The position numbers and the translations under genes were made by a program. Positions 36,747 through 46,992 of a DNA stretch of 64,000 nucleotides are shown piece after piece. The notes under the pieces were generated by a model. It did no database searches. It was not told where the DNA came from and was given only the letters and a program-made list of their open reading frames with translations. The stretch lies in the NCBI RefSeq assembly GCF_027359355.1, contig NZ_CP114777.1, forward strand, positions 1,798,001 to 1,862,000. Direction: 5' to 3'. Each line of letters opens with the position of its first letter. Within the stretch, counting starts at the first letter, position 1. The stretch comes from Prochlorococcus marinus str. MIT 1214 (GTDB lineage: Bacteria; Cyanobacteriota; Cyanobacteriia; PCC-6307; Cyanobiaceae).

Positions 36747-37499
36747 TCAACTCATAACCATCCCACCATCAACTTGAATTGTCTGGCCAGTTATGTAAGC
36801 AGCGGAAGGATCTGCTGCTAAGAACCTCACTGCTCCGGCAACATCCTCAGGATTCCCGAATCGTCCAAGAGGGATAGCAGAAAGGATTGATTCACTGTTC
36901 AGGTCTTTTGTCATGTCAGTTGAAATGAAACCTGGGGCAACTGCATTCACAGTAATCCCTCTGCTTGCAAATTCTTTTGCAGCGCTTTGTGTAAGGCCTA
37001 CTACTCCTGCCTTGGCTGCAGAATAATTTGCTTGTCCTGGGTTTCCCATCAATCCAACCACAGAAGTAATATTGATAATTCTTCCTTTTTTTTGCTTCAA
37101 CATCTGCCTGGATACCGCTCTTGTGCAATAAAAAACACCACTCAAATTAAGGTCTAAAACTTTCTGCCAATCGTCCGTTTTCATTCTCATTAAAAGGCCA
37201 TCTTTAGTTATCCCTGCGTTATTGACTAGAACATCAATTTTATTATTTTTCTCCAATACTGTTTTTATTAATTCATTTACTGAGTTTTCATTAGAAATAT
37301 CAGCTTGAAGAGGGTATGCCTTCCCTCCAAAGGAGTTTATTTCTGATACGACTTTATTTGCATTCTCCAAAGATGAAGAATAATTGATGATTACTTCTGC
37401 TCCTTCCTTCGCTAGAAAAATTGCAATAGCCTTACCAATTCCCCTGCTTGCGCCAGTTACAATTGCAGTCTGACCTTCAAGTAATTTTGATAATGTCAT
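36747..37499 (-). CDS. fabG: 3-oxoacyl-[acyl-carrier-protein] reductase
   Basis: A 250-residue short-chain dehydrogenase: NADPH motif TGASRGIGKAIA (residues 15-26), NNAGIT, catalytic Ser-Tyr-Lys with YSAAKAG, and the C-terminal FabG signature QVDGGM. It reduces 3-oxoacyl-ACP in type-II fatty acid synthesis. ATG start, normal length. Divergent from ispD. Confidence 0.96.
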   Translation of the reverse strand: MTLSKLLEGQTAIVTGASRGIGKAIAIFLAKEGAEVIINYSSSLENANKVVSEINSFGGKAYPLQADISNENSVNELIKTVLEKNNKIDVLVNNAGITKDGLLMRMKTDDWQKVLDLNLSGVFYCTRAVSRQMLKQKKGRIINITSVVGLMGNPGQANYSAAKAGVVGLTQSAAKEFASRGITVNAVAPGFISTDMTKDLNSESILSAIPLGRFGNPEDVAGAVRFLAADPSAAYITGQTIQVDGGMVMS

Positions 37500-37658
37500 A
37501 ATCTTATGATTTTAAAATCGTTAGAATCGGATGATTATTTTATTTAACTTACTATTGAGTTACTTGCTTTTTATAAAGACTTTAAGCTCAGCCAGTAAAA
37601 ATTATTAATTTTACTGGTCGAATATATTGAATAAATAATCAATGAAGAGGGATCAGTT

Positions 37659-38336
37659 TTGCATTTGTTAATTGCGGCGGCAGGAAGTGGAAGTCGAATG
37701 GGTGCTGATAAAAACAAGCTTCTTTTGAAGGTTGCAGGTAAGACGGTTTTAGAATGGACTTTGAAAGCGGCTTTCGAGGCTAAAACAATCTCTTGGATTG
37801 GAATTATTGGACAACCCAAAGATAAAAATCCCATTTGTTCAATTCTTGATAACTCAGTAAAGGCAGTTCAATGGATCAATGGAGGATCAACAAGACAGCA
37901 GTCAGTTCAACTGGGATTAGCGGCCCTTCCAAATGATGCTGAGTCTGTGCTGATTCATGATGGAGCAAGATGCTTGGTGAGATCATTCGTTTTTGATGAA
38001 ATCTCAAAGATTGTTTCCAAGGGACAATCTGTTATTGCTGCTTCACAAGTCACTGACACCATAAAAAAGGTTGATAAAGATGGTGAGATTATTGAGAGCC
38101 CTCCTCGCTCAGATTTATGGGCGGCACAGACACCTCAGGGTTTTCCAGTAAATAAACTGAAGCATGCTCATAGTGAAGCAATCTCCAAAGGATGGAATGT
38201 AACTGATGATGCATCCTTGTTTGAACGTTTGGGATTGCCAGTGAAAATATATGATGCAGGACCTTCAAATATTAAAGTAACCACTCCATTTGATCTTGTG
38301 ATTGCAGAGTCTTTATTGTCTACTTTAAAAGACTAA
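37659..38336 (+). CDS. ispD: 2-C-methyl-D-erythritol 4-phosphate cytidylyltransferase
   Basis: A 225-residue nucleotidyltransferase with the N-terminal [18 protein letters not shown] (about residues 6-23) that binds CTP, and [17 protein letters not shown] and [11 protein letters not shown] in the family order. It makes CDP-methylerythritol in the MEP isoprenoid pathway, which feeds chlorophyll, carotenoids and quinones. The TTG start at 37659 has AAGAGGGA upstream. Its last 17 bp overlap the convergent peptidase gene. Confidence 0.96.
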   Translation: MHLLIAAAGSGSRMGADKNKLLLKVAGKTVLEWTLKAAFEAKTISWIGIIGQPKDKNPICSILDNSVKAVQWINGGSTRQQSVQLGLAALPNDAESVLIHDGARCLVRSFVFDEISKIVSKGQSVIAASQVTDTIKKVDKDGEIIESPPRSDLWAAQTPQGFPVNKLKHAHSEAISKGWNVTDDASLFERLGLPVKIYDAGPSNIKVTTPFDLVIAESLLSTLKD

Positions 38337-39195
38337 GGCTCCCTTTGTCGCCATTTAAGATGGCTTGACTGCCTAGTGGAAGTGATGCATTCCCACAGCA
38401 GTGTCCAATAGGCAGACTTGAAACGATTGGGATTTTAAGGTCTTGTGTTCGATCTTTGAAAATATCAAGAAGCTTAAACGTCTTTGATTTGTCGACGTTC
38501 TTCTCATTATCACAACCTGTAAACGAACCAAAACCTAGTCCAGATAGCTGTTGTAGAACTCCAGCCAATCTTAAGTGAGTTAGCATTCTGTCAATTCTGT
38601 AGGGAGCTTCTCCAATATCTTCGATGATTAAAATTGATTTTTTGAAACTTGGTAGATGTTCAGTCCCAATTAAGTGAGTCAGGACAGTAAGGTTGCCAAC
38701 TATCAGACGCCCCTTTGAAATCCCTCCTCCCCACGGTTCCCCATAAATATCTGGTACGCAATTGCCAAACAAAATTGATTTAAGCCTGTCTTTACTCCAA
38801 TCGGGTTCGGAACCTAAAGTTGTAATTAGTGGACCATGAATGCCTCCTTGAAATCCACTGGCTAGCCGTGCAAGAAGTATTGAAGTCAAATCAGAAAAGC
38901 CTATCATCCAACCTTCTTTCCATGGTTGTTTTTTTTCTAGCAATCTTGCTGATCCCCACCCACCTCTTGCAAAAGCTAAGAGAGGGTAATGATAGTTTGG
39001 GTGTAATTCATTAAATCTAACTTCATCATTACCTGCTAAATAACCCCATGACCTATCTATTTCATCGAAATGGTTACATATTAATCCCCATCCCTGAAGG
39101 ACTTTGATCCCAGAGTGAAGATCTTCTTTTTTAGTTATTGGCGAACTTGCCGCTACTATGTGGAAAAGATCTCCTTTTTTTATAGGTTCAGTCAT
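38320..39195 (-). CDS. Peptidase S66 family, murein tetrapeptide LD-carboxypeptidase-like
   Basis: A 291-residue protein of the LdcA/MccF family. The nucleophile-bearing motif reads [10 protein letters not shown] (about residue 98-107), with [11 protein letters not shown] before it; a catalytic Glu and His are expected downstream (LIIEDIGE). LdcA cleaves the terminal D-Ala from the L-Lys/DAP-D-Ala bond in recycled cytoplasmic muropeptides; a microcin-immunity MccF role is an alternative. ATG start. Overlaps the convergent ispD 3' end. Confidence 0.87.
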   Translation of the reverse strand: MTEPIKKGDLFHIVAASSPITKKEDLHSGIKVLQGWGLICNHFDEIDRSWGYLAGNDEVRFNELHPNYHYPLLAFARGGWGSARLLEKKQPWKEGWMIGFSDLTSILLARLASGFQGGIHGPLITTLGSEPDWSKDRLKSILFGNCVPDIYGEPWGGGISKGRLIVGNLTVLTHLIGTEHLPSFKKSILIIEDIGEAPYRIDRMLTHLRLAGVLQQLSGLGFGSFTGCDNEKNVDKSKTFKLLDIFKDRTQDLKIPIVSSLPIGHCCGNASLPLGSQAILNGDKGSLSLLK

Positions 39196-39220
39196 TTGCG
39201 AATCTTGGTCAGTACATTAA

Positions 39221-40111
39221 TTAAATAATCTTGCTGAAGATCATGCCAAGAAGTAATAAACTGCCAAGTCTCACTTGATTGCTGAAATGCAAACCTGAAG
39301 TCTTAATACCTTTTGATTTTGAATTTAATAAGAAAACCTCTCTTTGCATTCCTAAAGTAGTTATCAACCAAAAAGGCCAATATATTAATCCTAAATTTGC
39401 TTTGACAGCAGCAAGAGCTAGAAAAACACAAGTTAAAAAGTAGCAAAAAGAAACTGTTTTTAATGACTTTCCCCCGAGACTGATCGCACTGCTATTTAGA
39501 CCAATTACTTTGTCTTCACTTTCATCTGCCATTGCATAAACAGTATCAAAACCGAAAGTCCAAAAAATAGTTGCAAGCCAACAAAATATTAATGTTACTC
39601 CTCCTGCTAAAGAAGATTCACTTGCTGCCCAAGGGATTAAAACTGAAAAACCCCAGCAAATAGAAAGAATAAGTTGGGGATATTGAAACCATCTTTTTGC
39701 TGATGGATATAAAAGAATAAAAGGTAATGATAGGGATGAAAGTAGAAGGCATAAATTTCTACTTTCTTGTGGGATTGAAAGAACTATAAATAGACTAAAA
39801 AATAACATTAAAATTAGTAATATCCATGCTGCCTTTAGAGATACTTTTCCATTGGCCAATGGTCTCTCTTTTGTTCTTATTACCTTCTTGTCAAACTTTC
39901 TGTCCCAAATATCATTAGCGATACATCCAGCACCGCTTACAAATAATCCACCTAAAATTATTATTCCTAAAACTAGTAGAGAAGGAGGGGCTGCAGGAGT
40001 TAACCAAAGAGACCAGCCAGCGGGAATGAGAAGTATCAATCTTCCGCTGGGTTTGTTCCATCTAAGAAGTTGAAAATAATATCCCATTTTTTGGGTAAGA
40101 AGATTATTCAC
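39221..40111 (-). CDS. ubiA: 4-hydroxybenzoate polyprenyltransferase family protein (plastoquinone pathway)
   Basis: A 296-residue UbiA prenyltransferase with about nine helices. The first aspartate motif is ANDIWDRKFDKKVIRTKERPLANG, and the second is in YAMADESEDKVIG. In cyanobacteria, the UbiA homologue attaches a solanesyl-type chain to 4-hydroxybenzoate at the start of plastoquinone-9 synthesis. ATG start. Divergent from ppx. Confidence 0.93.
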   Translation of the reverse strand: MNNLLTQKMGYYFQLLRWNKPSGRLILLIPAGWSLWLTPAAPPSLLVLGIIILGGLFVSGAGCIANDIWDRKFDKKVIRTKERPLANGKVSLKAAWILLILMLFFSLFIVLSIPQESRNLCLLLSSLSLPFILLYPSAKRWFQYPQLILSICWGFSVLIPWAASESSLAGGVTLIFCWLATIFWTFGFDTVYAMADESEDKVIGLNSSAISLGGKSLKTVSFCYFLTCVFLALAAVKANLGLIYWPFWLITTLGMQREVFLLNSKSKGIKTSGLHFSNQVRLGSLLLLGMIFSKII

Positions 40112-40196
40112 GAAAATTCAAATTGATAATGATTTATAAGGTCTTCTCAATGGGGTGCTGAGGGTGTCAGAGTATTGAGGTTAAACCTACTTATTT

Positions 40197-41831
40197 ATGC
40201 TAGGTGAGTCAATAAATAATTCCTCTGAAAGGAATTCTATTGAATTAGATCTTGGCGAAAAGCAAGATGCTGAATTATGCCGTGTGGGAACAATTGATAT
40301 TGGCACCAACTCAACGCATTTATTAATTGCAAAGATTGAGCGAAAATTAAATACTTTTAGTATTGAACTTGCAGAGAAATCGACAACACGACTAGGAGAA
40401 AGAGATCCTCAGACAGGAGAACTTACATCCCTTGCTATGAATAGGGCTTTTTCAACATTAAAGAGGTTTAAGGATTTATCAGAAAGTTATAAAGTTGAGA
40501 GTCTTATTATTGCCGCTACAAGTGCAGTTAGAGAAGCACCAAATGGAAAAACCTTTATTGCTGAAATTAAAAATAAGTTAGGCTTAGATGTTGAATTGAT
40601 AAGCGGAGCAGAAGAAGCAAGATTGATTTATCTAGGTGTCCTTTCAGGGATGCAATTTGGAAATAAACCTCATCTGGTCCTAGACATTGGTGGAGGTTCG
40701 ACAGAATTAATCCTTGCTGATAGCTCTGAGGCTCGAGCTTTAACAAGTACAAAGATTGGAGCAGTAAGATTACAAAGAGAATTTATTAAAAAAGATCCAA
40801 TATCCTCTCAAAATGAATTGTTTTTAAGGTCATTTATCAGAGGCTCTATGGAGTCTGCAATTGATAAAGTATCTAAGAGGATTGAAGCGGGAGAAATACC
40901 AGTTTTAGTAGCAACTAGTGGAACTGCTATGGCTATTGGGTCGTTAATATCTAATAGAGAAAATCATATTCAATCAAAATTACAAGGATATAAAATCACA
41001 AAAAATAATTTAGATATAATTGTTAGTCAGTTAATTAAAATGACACCTTCTGAACGGAGTCAATTATCCTCTTTAAGTGAAAGAAGATCTGAGATTATTG
41101 TTCCAGGTGCTTTGATTTTGCAAACCATAATGAATATGGTCGATGTTAATGAAATTATTTTAAGTGAAAGAGCTCTTCGAGAAGGATTAGTTGTTGATTG
41201 GATGTGTCGAAATAATTATTTAAAAGATCAGCTGAGCTTTCAAGGATCAATTAGAGAAAGAACAGTTATTCATCAAGCGAAAAGATTTGGTGTTAATTCA
41301 AAACGATCAAAAAGTGTATCAGAATTTGCACTTACTTTTTATGATCAGACTAAGGGGATTTTGCACAATGATAATGGTGGAGGTAGAGATCTTTTGTGGG
41401 CAGCAGCTAAGCTTCACGCATGTGGTAAGCAAATTAATATAAGTGCCTATCACAAGCATTCGTGGTATTTAATCAAAAATGGAGAGCTCTTAGGTTATTC
41501 CCAAAGTGAGCATTTAATGGTAGCTGCTATCGCAAGATACCACAGGAAAAGTTTTCCAAAGAAAAGACATGAATCTTGGCAATTATTGGTTGATGAAAGT
41601 CAAAGAAGTTTGGTAGGTGATATGTCTTTACTTCTTAGACTTTCATGTTCTTTGGATAAAAGACCAGAACCTTTGGTATCCAAAATAATTATTGAAGCTA
41701 ATAACAAGAAAGTTGATATAGAGCTAATTCCTAATAACTTAGGCCAAAATCTAGATCTTGAGAAATGGAGCTTAACTAAGGCAATTTCACTTATTAAAAA
41801 GATTAGAGATGTTGATATAAATATACTTTAG
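40197..41831 (+). CDS. ppx: Exopolyphosphatase (Ppx/GppA family)
   Basis: A 544-residue ASKHA-fold enzyme. Phosphate motifs GTIDIGTNSTHLLIA (about residue 33) and LDIGGGSTELIL (about residue 166) are both present, and a C-terminal HD-like domain with HAC and YHRKSF segments follows. It removes terminal phosphates from polyphosphate and may also hydrolyse pppGpp, so it links phosphate storage and stringent signalling. ATG start. It overlaps the convergent RodZ-like gene by four bases. Confidence 0.95.
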   Translation: MLGESINNSSERNSIELDLGEKQDAELCRVGTIDIGTNSTHLLIAKIERKLNTFSIELAEKSTTRLGERDPQTGELTSLAMNRAFSTLKRFKDLSESYKVESLIIAATSAVREAPNGKTFIAEIKNKLGLDVELISGAEEARLIYLGVLSGMQFGNKPHLVLDIGGGSTELILADSSEARALTSTKIGAVRLQREFIKKDPISSQNELFLRSFIRGSMESAIDKVSKRIEAGEIPVLVATSGTAMAIGSLISNRENHIQSKLQGYKITKNNLDIIVSQLIKMTPSERSQLSSLSERRSEIIVPGALILQTIMNMVDVNEIILSERALREGLVVDWMCRNNYLKDQLSFQGSIRERTVIHQAKRFGVNSKRSKSVSEFALTFYDQTKGILHNDNGGGRDLLWAAAKLHACGKQINISAYHKHSWYLIKNGELLGYSQSEHLMVAAIARYHRKSFPKKRHESWQLLVDESQRSLVGDMSLLLRLSCSLDKRPEPLVSKIIIEANNKKVDIELIPNNLGQNLDLEKWSLTKAISLIKKIRDVDINIL

Positions 41832-42325
41832 GAAGGTATCTTTTTGTCTAATAAAAAGATATCACTTCGCTGTGGATTAACAGAATCATTTTGGCCTTTT
41901 TGAATATAATTTAATAGCATAATTGAAGTAAATAAACCTAAAGCACCCGATAAAATTACAATGATAAATGGATTAAAACTTTTGTTTTTTTTAGTATTTT
42001 TCTTTTTAATCACAGGGCTAGGTTTAGGTTCATTTTTTTTCTTTTCATTAAGTTCTTCAAGAATAAAACTTGTATCTAAGTTTAATTTCTCTGCAATTCT
42101 TCGAACCATTGCTCTAATAAAAACTTTTTCAGGAAGAGCACTTTCATCCCCTGACTCAAGTGCAATCAATTGTTCTTTCCCAATTCTGAGTGAGGAAGAT
42201 AGATCCTCTACTGAAAGATTTCTGCCTTGTCGTGCTTCCCTGAGAAACTCACCAACAGTTCGTAATGAGGATTTTTTATTTGCGACATTAGAACTACCGC
42301 TTTTTCTTTCTTCACTTTTTTCCAA
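41828..42325 (-). CDS. RodZ-like HTH membrane protein, short form
   Basis: A 165-residue protein with an N-terminal helix-turn-helix (GEFLREARQGRNLSVEDLSSSLRIGKEQLIALESGDESALP, described here in pieces: residues 27-47 and 48-68), a Lys-rich linker and one transmembrane helix (about residues 123-144). This is the RodZ cytoplasmic plus membrane arrangement. RodZ connects MreB to the wall-elongation machinery. Only about 20 residues follow the helix, so the usual periplasmic domain is absent. TTG start. Could alternatively be a small membrane-bound regulator. Confidence 0.78.
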   Translation of the reverse strand: MEKSEERKSGSSNVANKKSSLRTVGEFLREARQGRNLSVEDLSSSLRIGKEQLIALESGDESALPEKVFIRAMVRRIAEKLNLDTSFILEELNEKKKNEPKPSPVIKKKNTKKNKSFNPFIIVILSGALGLFTSIMLLNYIQKGQNDSVNPQRSDIFLLDKKIPS

Positions 42326-42442
42326 TTAAAAACCTTTTTGGTATATAAATTATTCTAAAGGCTCTGTAAAGTCGTTTGTCTCTAAAAGATAATTTATCTT
42401 TGGCTCTAGTAATTGTTAAAATATTTTCCTTAGTTTCTCTCT

Positions 42443-43195
42443 TTAACTAGACCTAAATAAATGTGAATGAGAACTATTATAAAGCTTTGATCTGTTTTTA
42501 CCTATCTTTAATGCTGGACTAATTATATATAATGTTGTTCTGATTAAATTTTGTTCTTGAGATGTTTTTGCCATCTCACTCAAAGGTATAACTTTTATCC
42601 ATTCATCTGGCCAAGTTACTCTATATGCAATTGCTACAGGAGTATTCGCAGGATAATACTCTATAAGTATCTCTTGCACTTCATCTACATGTCTTGCGCT
42701 TAGGTAAAGACATAAAGAAGATTGAATAGATGCTAGCTTTTGAAGACTCTCCTTCTCTGGTTTGCCTGTCCTGCCATCAGCTCTGCTTAGTATTATTGTT
42801 TGGGTTAAATCTGGAATTGTTAGTTCGAATCCTAAAGTTGCTGCTGTTGCTTGATAGGCACTTACTCCCGGAATCACCTCTACTTGAATTCCTTTATCGT
42901 TTAATCTACATATTTGTTCTGAGATGGCTCCATATAAGCAAGGATCACCATCATGGAGGCGAACGATTTTTTTCCCTTCCTTGTGCTTTTTAATTAAGAT
43001 CAAAAGTATCTCTTCTAGAGTTAATGAACTTGTCTTGATCTTCTCACAATCATCTTTAACAAGTTTTGTTATTTGTATGGGAATGAGAGAGTCTGTCCAA
43101 ACAAGAACGTCAGCTGTTTTTAGTCTTTGTTGAGCTCTTATTGTCATTAAGTCTAAAGCGCCTGGACCTGCTCCCACAATTGAAATTGGATTCAT
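42443..43195 (-). CDS. cobM: Precorrin-4 C11-methyltransferase
   Basis: A 250-residue tetrapyrrole methylase with the N-terminal [15 protein letters not shown] and the glycine-rich [19 protein letters not shown] and [14 protein letters not shown] motifs. It methylates C11 of precorrin-4 in corrin ring synthesis. Prochlorococcus-type genomes make pseudocobalamin through this route. It overlaps the lgt stop by four bases (ATGA) and is probably translated together with it. ATG start. Confidence 0.94.
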   Translation of the reverse strand: MNPISIVGAGPGALDLMTIRAQQRLKTADVLVWTDSLIPIQITKLVKDDCEKIKTSSLTLEEILLILIKKHKEGKKIVRLHDGDPCLYGAISEQICRLNDKGIQVEVIPGVSAYQATAATLGFELTIPDLTQTIILSRADGRTGKPEKESLQKLASIQSSLCLYLSARHVDEVQEILIEYYPANTPVAIAYRVTWPDEWIKVIPLSEMAKTSQEQNLIRTTLYIISPALKIGKNRSKLYNSSHSHLFRSS

Positions 43196-44103
43196 TGAGT
43201 TCTCCCATTAATTAAAGAAGGATCAGGGAGTGTTTTCTTCGAGATATAAATTCTCCATATTCCTAATAGGCCTGTACTAATTAAAAACAAACTAATTAAT
43301 TGTGCGATTCTTATACCGCCATCACAAAAAGGTGGAACCCCACCCAAGCATAAAGGATCTGTTCTTAGGGCTTCTATCCATAACCTTCCTAAACTGTAAG
43401 TTATTAAATACAAGCAACTTAAGGTGCCAGATGGGAGCTTAAGTTCTCTTTTATTTGACTTTAAAAAAAGAAAAATTAGTATTCCAAAAACAAAAAAATT
43501 CCATATTGATTCATAAAGAAAAGTAGGGTGAAAATAATCTTGTTCGGTGAATATTTCTGGCCTGAATTGATAGGGTATAAATAATTTCCAGGGTAATTTT
43601 GTAGGGAGACCAAAGGCTTCATTATTAAAAAAATTTCCCCATCTACCTATTGCTTGGCCCAATGCAACTGAGGGGACCAACAAATCGATAACATCCCAAA
43701 AAGGTTCTTTTCTTCTTCGGCAAAAAAATATAATGGATAATGTACCCATTATGAGTGCTCCATGAATTGCAATTCCTCCTCCCCAAATTTCGATAGCTCT
43801 GGGAATAGGAATATTTAAGTTTAAGAAATTAATAGAACTCCAGAAGTTTTTACCAATATAGTTTCTCCATTCAAATGCAACATAATAAATTCTTGCCCCA
43901 ATTACAGATGAAAAAACTAAGCCAGGAAGTAAATCGCTAATAAGGCTTTTTTTGAATCCTTTTTTTGAGGCTAATTTACCTGATAAATTTAAACCTACTA
44001 AAACTGAAACAGCTATTAGCAATCCATACCACCTTAATGAAAAAGGGCCTAGTTGAAACAACTCAGGCCCAGGTGATCTAAGGGTAAAAAAAATATATTC
44101 CAT
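43192..44103 (-). CDS. lgt: Prolipoprotein diacylglyceryl transferase
   Basis: A 303-residue membrane protein with about seven helices. The signature [13 protein letters not shown] (about residues 149-161) and the N-terminal [10 protein letters not shown] are as in Lgt. It transfers diacylglycerol from phosphatidylglycerol to the lipobox Cys of prolipoproteins, including those inferred here at 22382 and 24771. The ATG at 44103 is preferred to the TTG one codon before. Thirteen bases after petA and overlapping cobM. Confidence 0.96.
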   Translation of the reverse strand: MEYIFFTLRSPGPELFQLGPFSLRWYGLLIAVSVLVGLNLSGKLASKKGFKKSLISDLLPGLVFSSVIGARIYYVAFEWRNYIGKNFWSSINFLNLNIPIPRAIEIWGGGIAIHGALIMGTLSIIFFCRRRKEPFWDVIDLLVPSVALGQAIGRWGNFFNNEAFGLPTKLPWKLFIPYQFRPEIFTEQDYFHPTFLYESIWNFFVFGILIFLFLKSNKRELKLPSGTLSCLYLITYSLGRLWIEALRTDPLCLGGVPPFCDGGIRIAQLISLFLISTGLLGIWRIYISKKTLPDPSLINGRTQ

Positions 44104-44116
44104 CAACTATTTGAAG

Positions 44117-45085
44117 TTATATTCCTTCAGCAGCTTGAACTTTTTCAACTTGTTTCTTTTTAAGAACCAGCATTATTTGGGATAAACCAACTCCTATGAA
44201 GAAAATTATCATTCCAATAACTCTTGCCTTACTTTGTAAAACGATTTCTTTGTCAAGTTGACCAAAACCTCCAACATTAGGGTCCTCAGTTAATTTTGCA
44301 CCTGTCTCAATAGTGTCACCTTCTTTTACTAATAATGAAGTCCCTGCAGGAATAGTTTCAGCAAAATTTTCTCCTTCTTCATTATTTAGATTAATAATTT
44401 GTGTTCCATCTTCGTTTGTTTGGATTGAGGTTATTGTTCCAGAATTTGCTGCAGTAAACAAATTATTATTGCTCTTTTCACCAGTTGGGTAAACCTGACC
44501 TCTACCTCTATTCCCTCCTATATGAATTGAATATTTTCCAAAGTTAATATTTTTATCCTTGGTGGGATCAGGTGAGAGTACAGGGAAAACAATCTCTCTA
44601 TTTTGATCTCCTGGTAAAGGGCCAACTAAAATAATATTTTCTTGCTCCTCACTGTACTGAGTGAAGTACACACCTTGTGTCTCCTCTTTTATTTCGTCAG
44701 TCCATCTTTCTTGAGGAGCTAACTTGAAACCATCTGGAAGCATAACAACTGCTCCAACTTGGAGAGGAACTTTGCTCCCATCTGCACCAATTTCTTGAAG
44801 ATCCTTTTTATAAGGTATTTCTACGACTGTTTTGAAAACACTATCAGCTGCAACGGACTGAGGGACTTCAGCTCTTGTTGGCATACTTGCAACGTGGCAA
44901 TTTGCACAAACAATTTTCCCAGTAGCTTCTCTAGGGTTTTCGAATTTTTGTTGAGCCCAAAAAGGGTATGCCCAGGTTGGTTGAGGAATTAGGAATATTG
45001 AACATCCAAGAAGCAATGAACAAATACAAAGTTTTAGTGATCGACTCATAATTTTTTTTTGGGTGTGGAAGTTTTTTATGTTCAT
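44117..45085 (-). CDS. petA: Cytochrome f (apocytochrome f)
   Basis: A 322-residue precursor. A hydrophobic signal ends at QPTWA, and the mature protein begins with Tyr40, whose amino group is the axial haem ligand (YPFWAQ). The c-haem site is C60-A-N-C63-H64. A lumenal beta-sheet domain and one C-terminal transmembrane anchor (about residues 286-305) follow. It passes electrons from the Rieske protein to plastocyanin or cytochrome c6. The ATG at 45085 is seven bases after petC; an in-frame ATG at 45049 (MSRSLKL) is an alternative. Confidence 0.97.
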   Translation of the reverse strand: MNIKNFHTQKKIMSRSLKLCICSLLLGCSIFLIPQPTWAYPFWAQQKFENPREATGKIVCANCHVASMPTRAEVPQSVAADSVFKTVVEIPYKKDLQEIGADGSKVPLQVGAVVMLPDGFKLAPQERWTDEIKEETQGVYFTQYSEEQENIILVGPLPGDQNREIVFPVLSPDPTKDKNINFGKYSIHIGGNRGRGQVYPTGEKSNNNLFTAANSGTITSIQTNEDGTQIINLNNEEGENFAETIPAGTSLLVKEGDTIETGAKLTEDPNVGGFGQLDKEIVLQSKARVIGMIIFFIGVGLSQIMLVLKKKQVEKVQAAEGI

Positions 45086-45092
45086 TTTTTAA

Positions 45093-45629
45093 TCATCCCC
45101 ACCAAGGAGCGGTGCCAGTTCTGAAATCAGTCTCTGTCCACTGACTTACTAGAACCTGATCGTCTTCTACTGATACGTGAGCAATTGCTAATGATAAGGG
45201 AGCAGGACCTCGTACTACTTTCCCTGTTGAGTCATATTGACTTCCATGGCATGGACACATGTACTTATTAGCTCCACTATTCCATGGAACTACACAACCC
45301 AGGTGAGTACAAATCGCGTTAATTCCATAACTGGTGATTGCATCATCACCTTCAACTATTAGATAGGTAGGGTCACCTTTAAGACCTTGCACTAAACTTC
45401 TGTCACCAACAGGGTGAGTAGATAACCAGGCACTTGCCTTTACTGGATTGCCCAGCTCATCTTTAGCATTTGTTCCGCCGCCACCTCCTCCAGCTCTATA
45501 GGGAGTGAAGTATTGAGCTACTGGATATAACGCTCCTAAGGCAACTCCTGTAACGGTTCCAAAGGTTAGCAAGTTCATGAACTGCCTTCTGCCCATTGAG
45601 GGCACATCTGCAGCATTCATTTGTGTCAT
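45093..45629 (-). CDS. petC: Cytochrome b6f complex Rieske iron-sulfur protein
   Basis: A 178-residue protein with an uncleaved twin-arginine signal anchor (R14-R15-Q-F-M-N) and a helix, then the glycine-rich hinge (GGGGGG) and the [2Fe-2S] motifs CTHLGC and CPCHGS. It oxidises plastoquinol at the lumenal side and passes electrons to cytochrome f. It is the Tat substrate in the complex. ATG start. Forms an operon with petA and probably lgt-cobM downstream. Confidence 0.98.
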   Translation of the reverse strand: MTQMNAADVPSMGRRQFMNLLTFGTVTGVALGALYPVAQYFTPYRAGGGGGGTNAKDELGNPVKASAWLSTHPVGDRSLVQGLKGDPTYLIVEGDDAITSYGINAICTHLGCVVPWNSGANKYMCPCHGSQYDSTGKVVRGPAPLSLAIAHVSVEDDQVLVSQWTETDFRTGTAPWWG

Positions 45630-45712
45630 TACAGATGTTCACCTGAATTCAGATTCTAGACCAGAATGGACACCAAAAGGTTATTAATCTCTGCCAAGAC
45701 TGGACTTTTGAC

Positions 45713-46075
45713 ATGAGTTTTAAATCTAATGAGTCAAATCCTGGTAGTTTTTCTTCTTCACTTCCATTGGAAGTAGACGAGGTGGTGGGATGCTTAAGAA
45801 GACGATGGGGTGTGACATATGATTTGAAATTGTTAATCAAAAGAGACCGAATATATTTACAAATGATGTGGGGTTTTTTAGAACAACAATCTTTCCCATT
45901 AGATGAGGAGACCTATAGAGAAAACTTGAATCGAACTTTAGAGATTATTAACCGTGCAGGTCAATCGGATTTTGTAAGACACTGGTTGGAAAATGTACAA
46001 GAAAAACCAAGACTTGGCAGAGCAATAACTTTACCTTTTCCTATAGATCAAAGGATGTCAGAATTTGTTCTTTAA
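45713..46075 (+). CDS. Conserved cyanobacterial protein, DUF3067-like
   Basis: A 120-residue soluble protein, matching in pattern a conserved family of cyanobacteria and plastid organisms I recall as DUF3067 (VVGCLRRRWGVTYDLKLLIKRDRIYLQMMWGFLEQQSFPL then YRENLNRTLEIINRAGQ). No enzymatic motif is visible. It is divergent from petC (83 bp between starts) and converges with tatC, overlapping it by 35 bp. Location between petC and tatC hints at a role in cytochrome b6f or thylakoid assembly, which is not proven. Confidence 0.8.
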   Translation: MSFKSNESNPGSFSSSLPLEVDEVVGCLRRRWGVTYDLKLLIKRDRIYLQMMWGFLEQQSFPLDEETYRENLNRTLEIINRAGQSDFVRHWLENVQEKPRLGRAITLPFPIDQRMSEFVL

Positions 46076-46766
46076 AATTTGTTGTTAGGGCAACTAATCC
46101 AACTCCAACAAGAAATAAAAAAGTTATTGATGTAGAGAGAAGAAGCATAGTTATTGGGTCAGTAGATGGAGTTAAAACTGCCCCAGCAATTGCTGAAGCC
46201 ATTACAACAACTCTCCATGCAGACAACATCTTCTGCCATGAAATAATTTCAAAAAATCCTAGAATTAATTGAAGGATTGGTAATTGAAAAGCTAACCCGG
46301 TAGAAAGCATTAGTAGAAGTACGAAATCTAAATACTTTTCGATTGACCAAAGTGGTTCAACCACATCTGCGCCATAACTTATAAGAAAACCCAATGCGGC
46401 AGGTATCAAAGCCTTCCATGCAAAGAAAATTCCTAAGAAAAATAAAATTGCTGAACCTGCAACTGATGGCGCTATCAAGAGCTTCTCTTTTTTAGTTAGA
46501 CCTGGAAGGATGAACTTCAAAAACTGGTAAAGTATGTAAGGAAGCGAAAGAGTAAGCCCCCCATAACCTGCGACTTTGATTGAAGTAAATAAAAATTCAC
46601 CAGGTGCTACTTGTAAAAATTGAATTTTTCCTGCTGGCATTTCTAATGCTTGTACAAGCTTCCTAACAAATAACAAGCAGAAACTTGATGAGATCAGAAT
46701 TGCAATAAGACTCTTTAGTACTCTTTGTCGTAGCTCCTCAAGATGATCTAATAAAGGCATCTCCAA
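46041..46766 (-). CDS. tatC: Sec-independent protein translocase TatC
   Basis: A 241-residue protein with six helices, starting MEMPLLDHLEELRQRVLKS, which is the conserved TatC N-terminal signature, and with FxxYPF-like and FQLPILQLILGF segments downstream. It recognises twin-arginine signals, such as those of PetC and the lipoprotein at 24771. The start is TTG 46766 or ATG 46760. An open frame without ATG continues upstream for 33 more codons to a CTG at 46859 and looks protein-like, so the true N-terminus is uncertain. Confidence 0.95.
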   Translation of the reverse strand: MEMPLLDHLEELRQRVLKSLIAILISSSFCLLFVRKLVQALEMPAGKIQFLQVAPGEFLFTSIKVAGYGGLTLSLPYILYQFLKFILPGLTKKEKLLIAPSVAGSAILFFLGIFFAWKALIPAALGFLISYGADVVEPLWSIEKYLDFVLLLMLSTGLAFQLPILQLILGFFEIISWQKMLSAWRVVVMASAIAGAVLTPSTDPITMLLLSTSITFLFLVGVGLVALTTNFKEQILTSFDL

Positions 46767-46992
46767 GGATTGTGATACCTCAACTGAGTCAGCTCTTTCA
46801 CTGATCCTTATTGGAGGTGGAGCTTTAAAAGTATTCTCTTTTGGGTTTGGGCTGGCCAGATTAGTTTAAATTAATAATTTTATTTTAGTAGATAATTGAA
46901 TTTGTAAGCTTGGTTCTATTTTCCAAAAAATGGGCAGGTAGAGTTAAATATAAATTATTTTTTCTTCTCAATATTGATAATTAGATTTTTAA

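Noticed and set aside
42326-42442. Cobalamin riboswitch near cobM or upstream of the CobT-like gene
   Set aside because: No B12-box or conserved core is visible, and cobM and the CobT-like gene are inside operons with no long leader.
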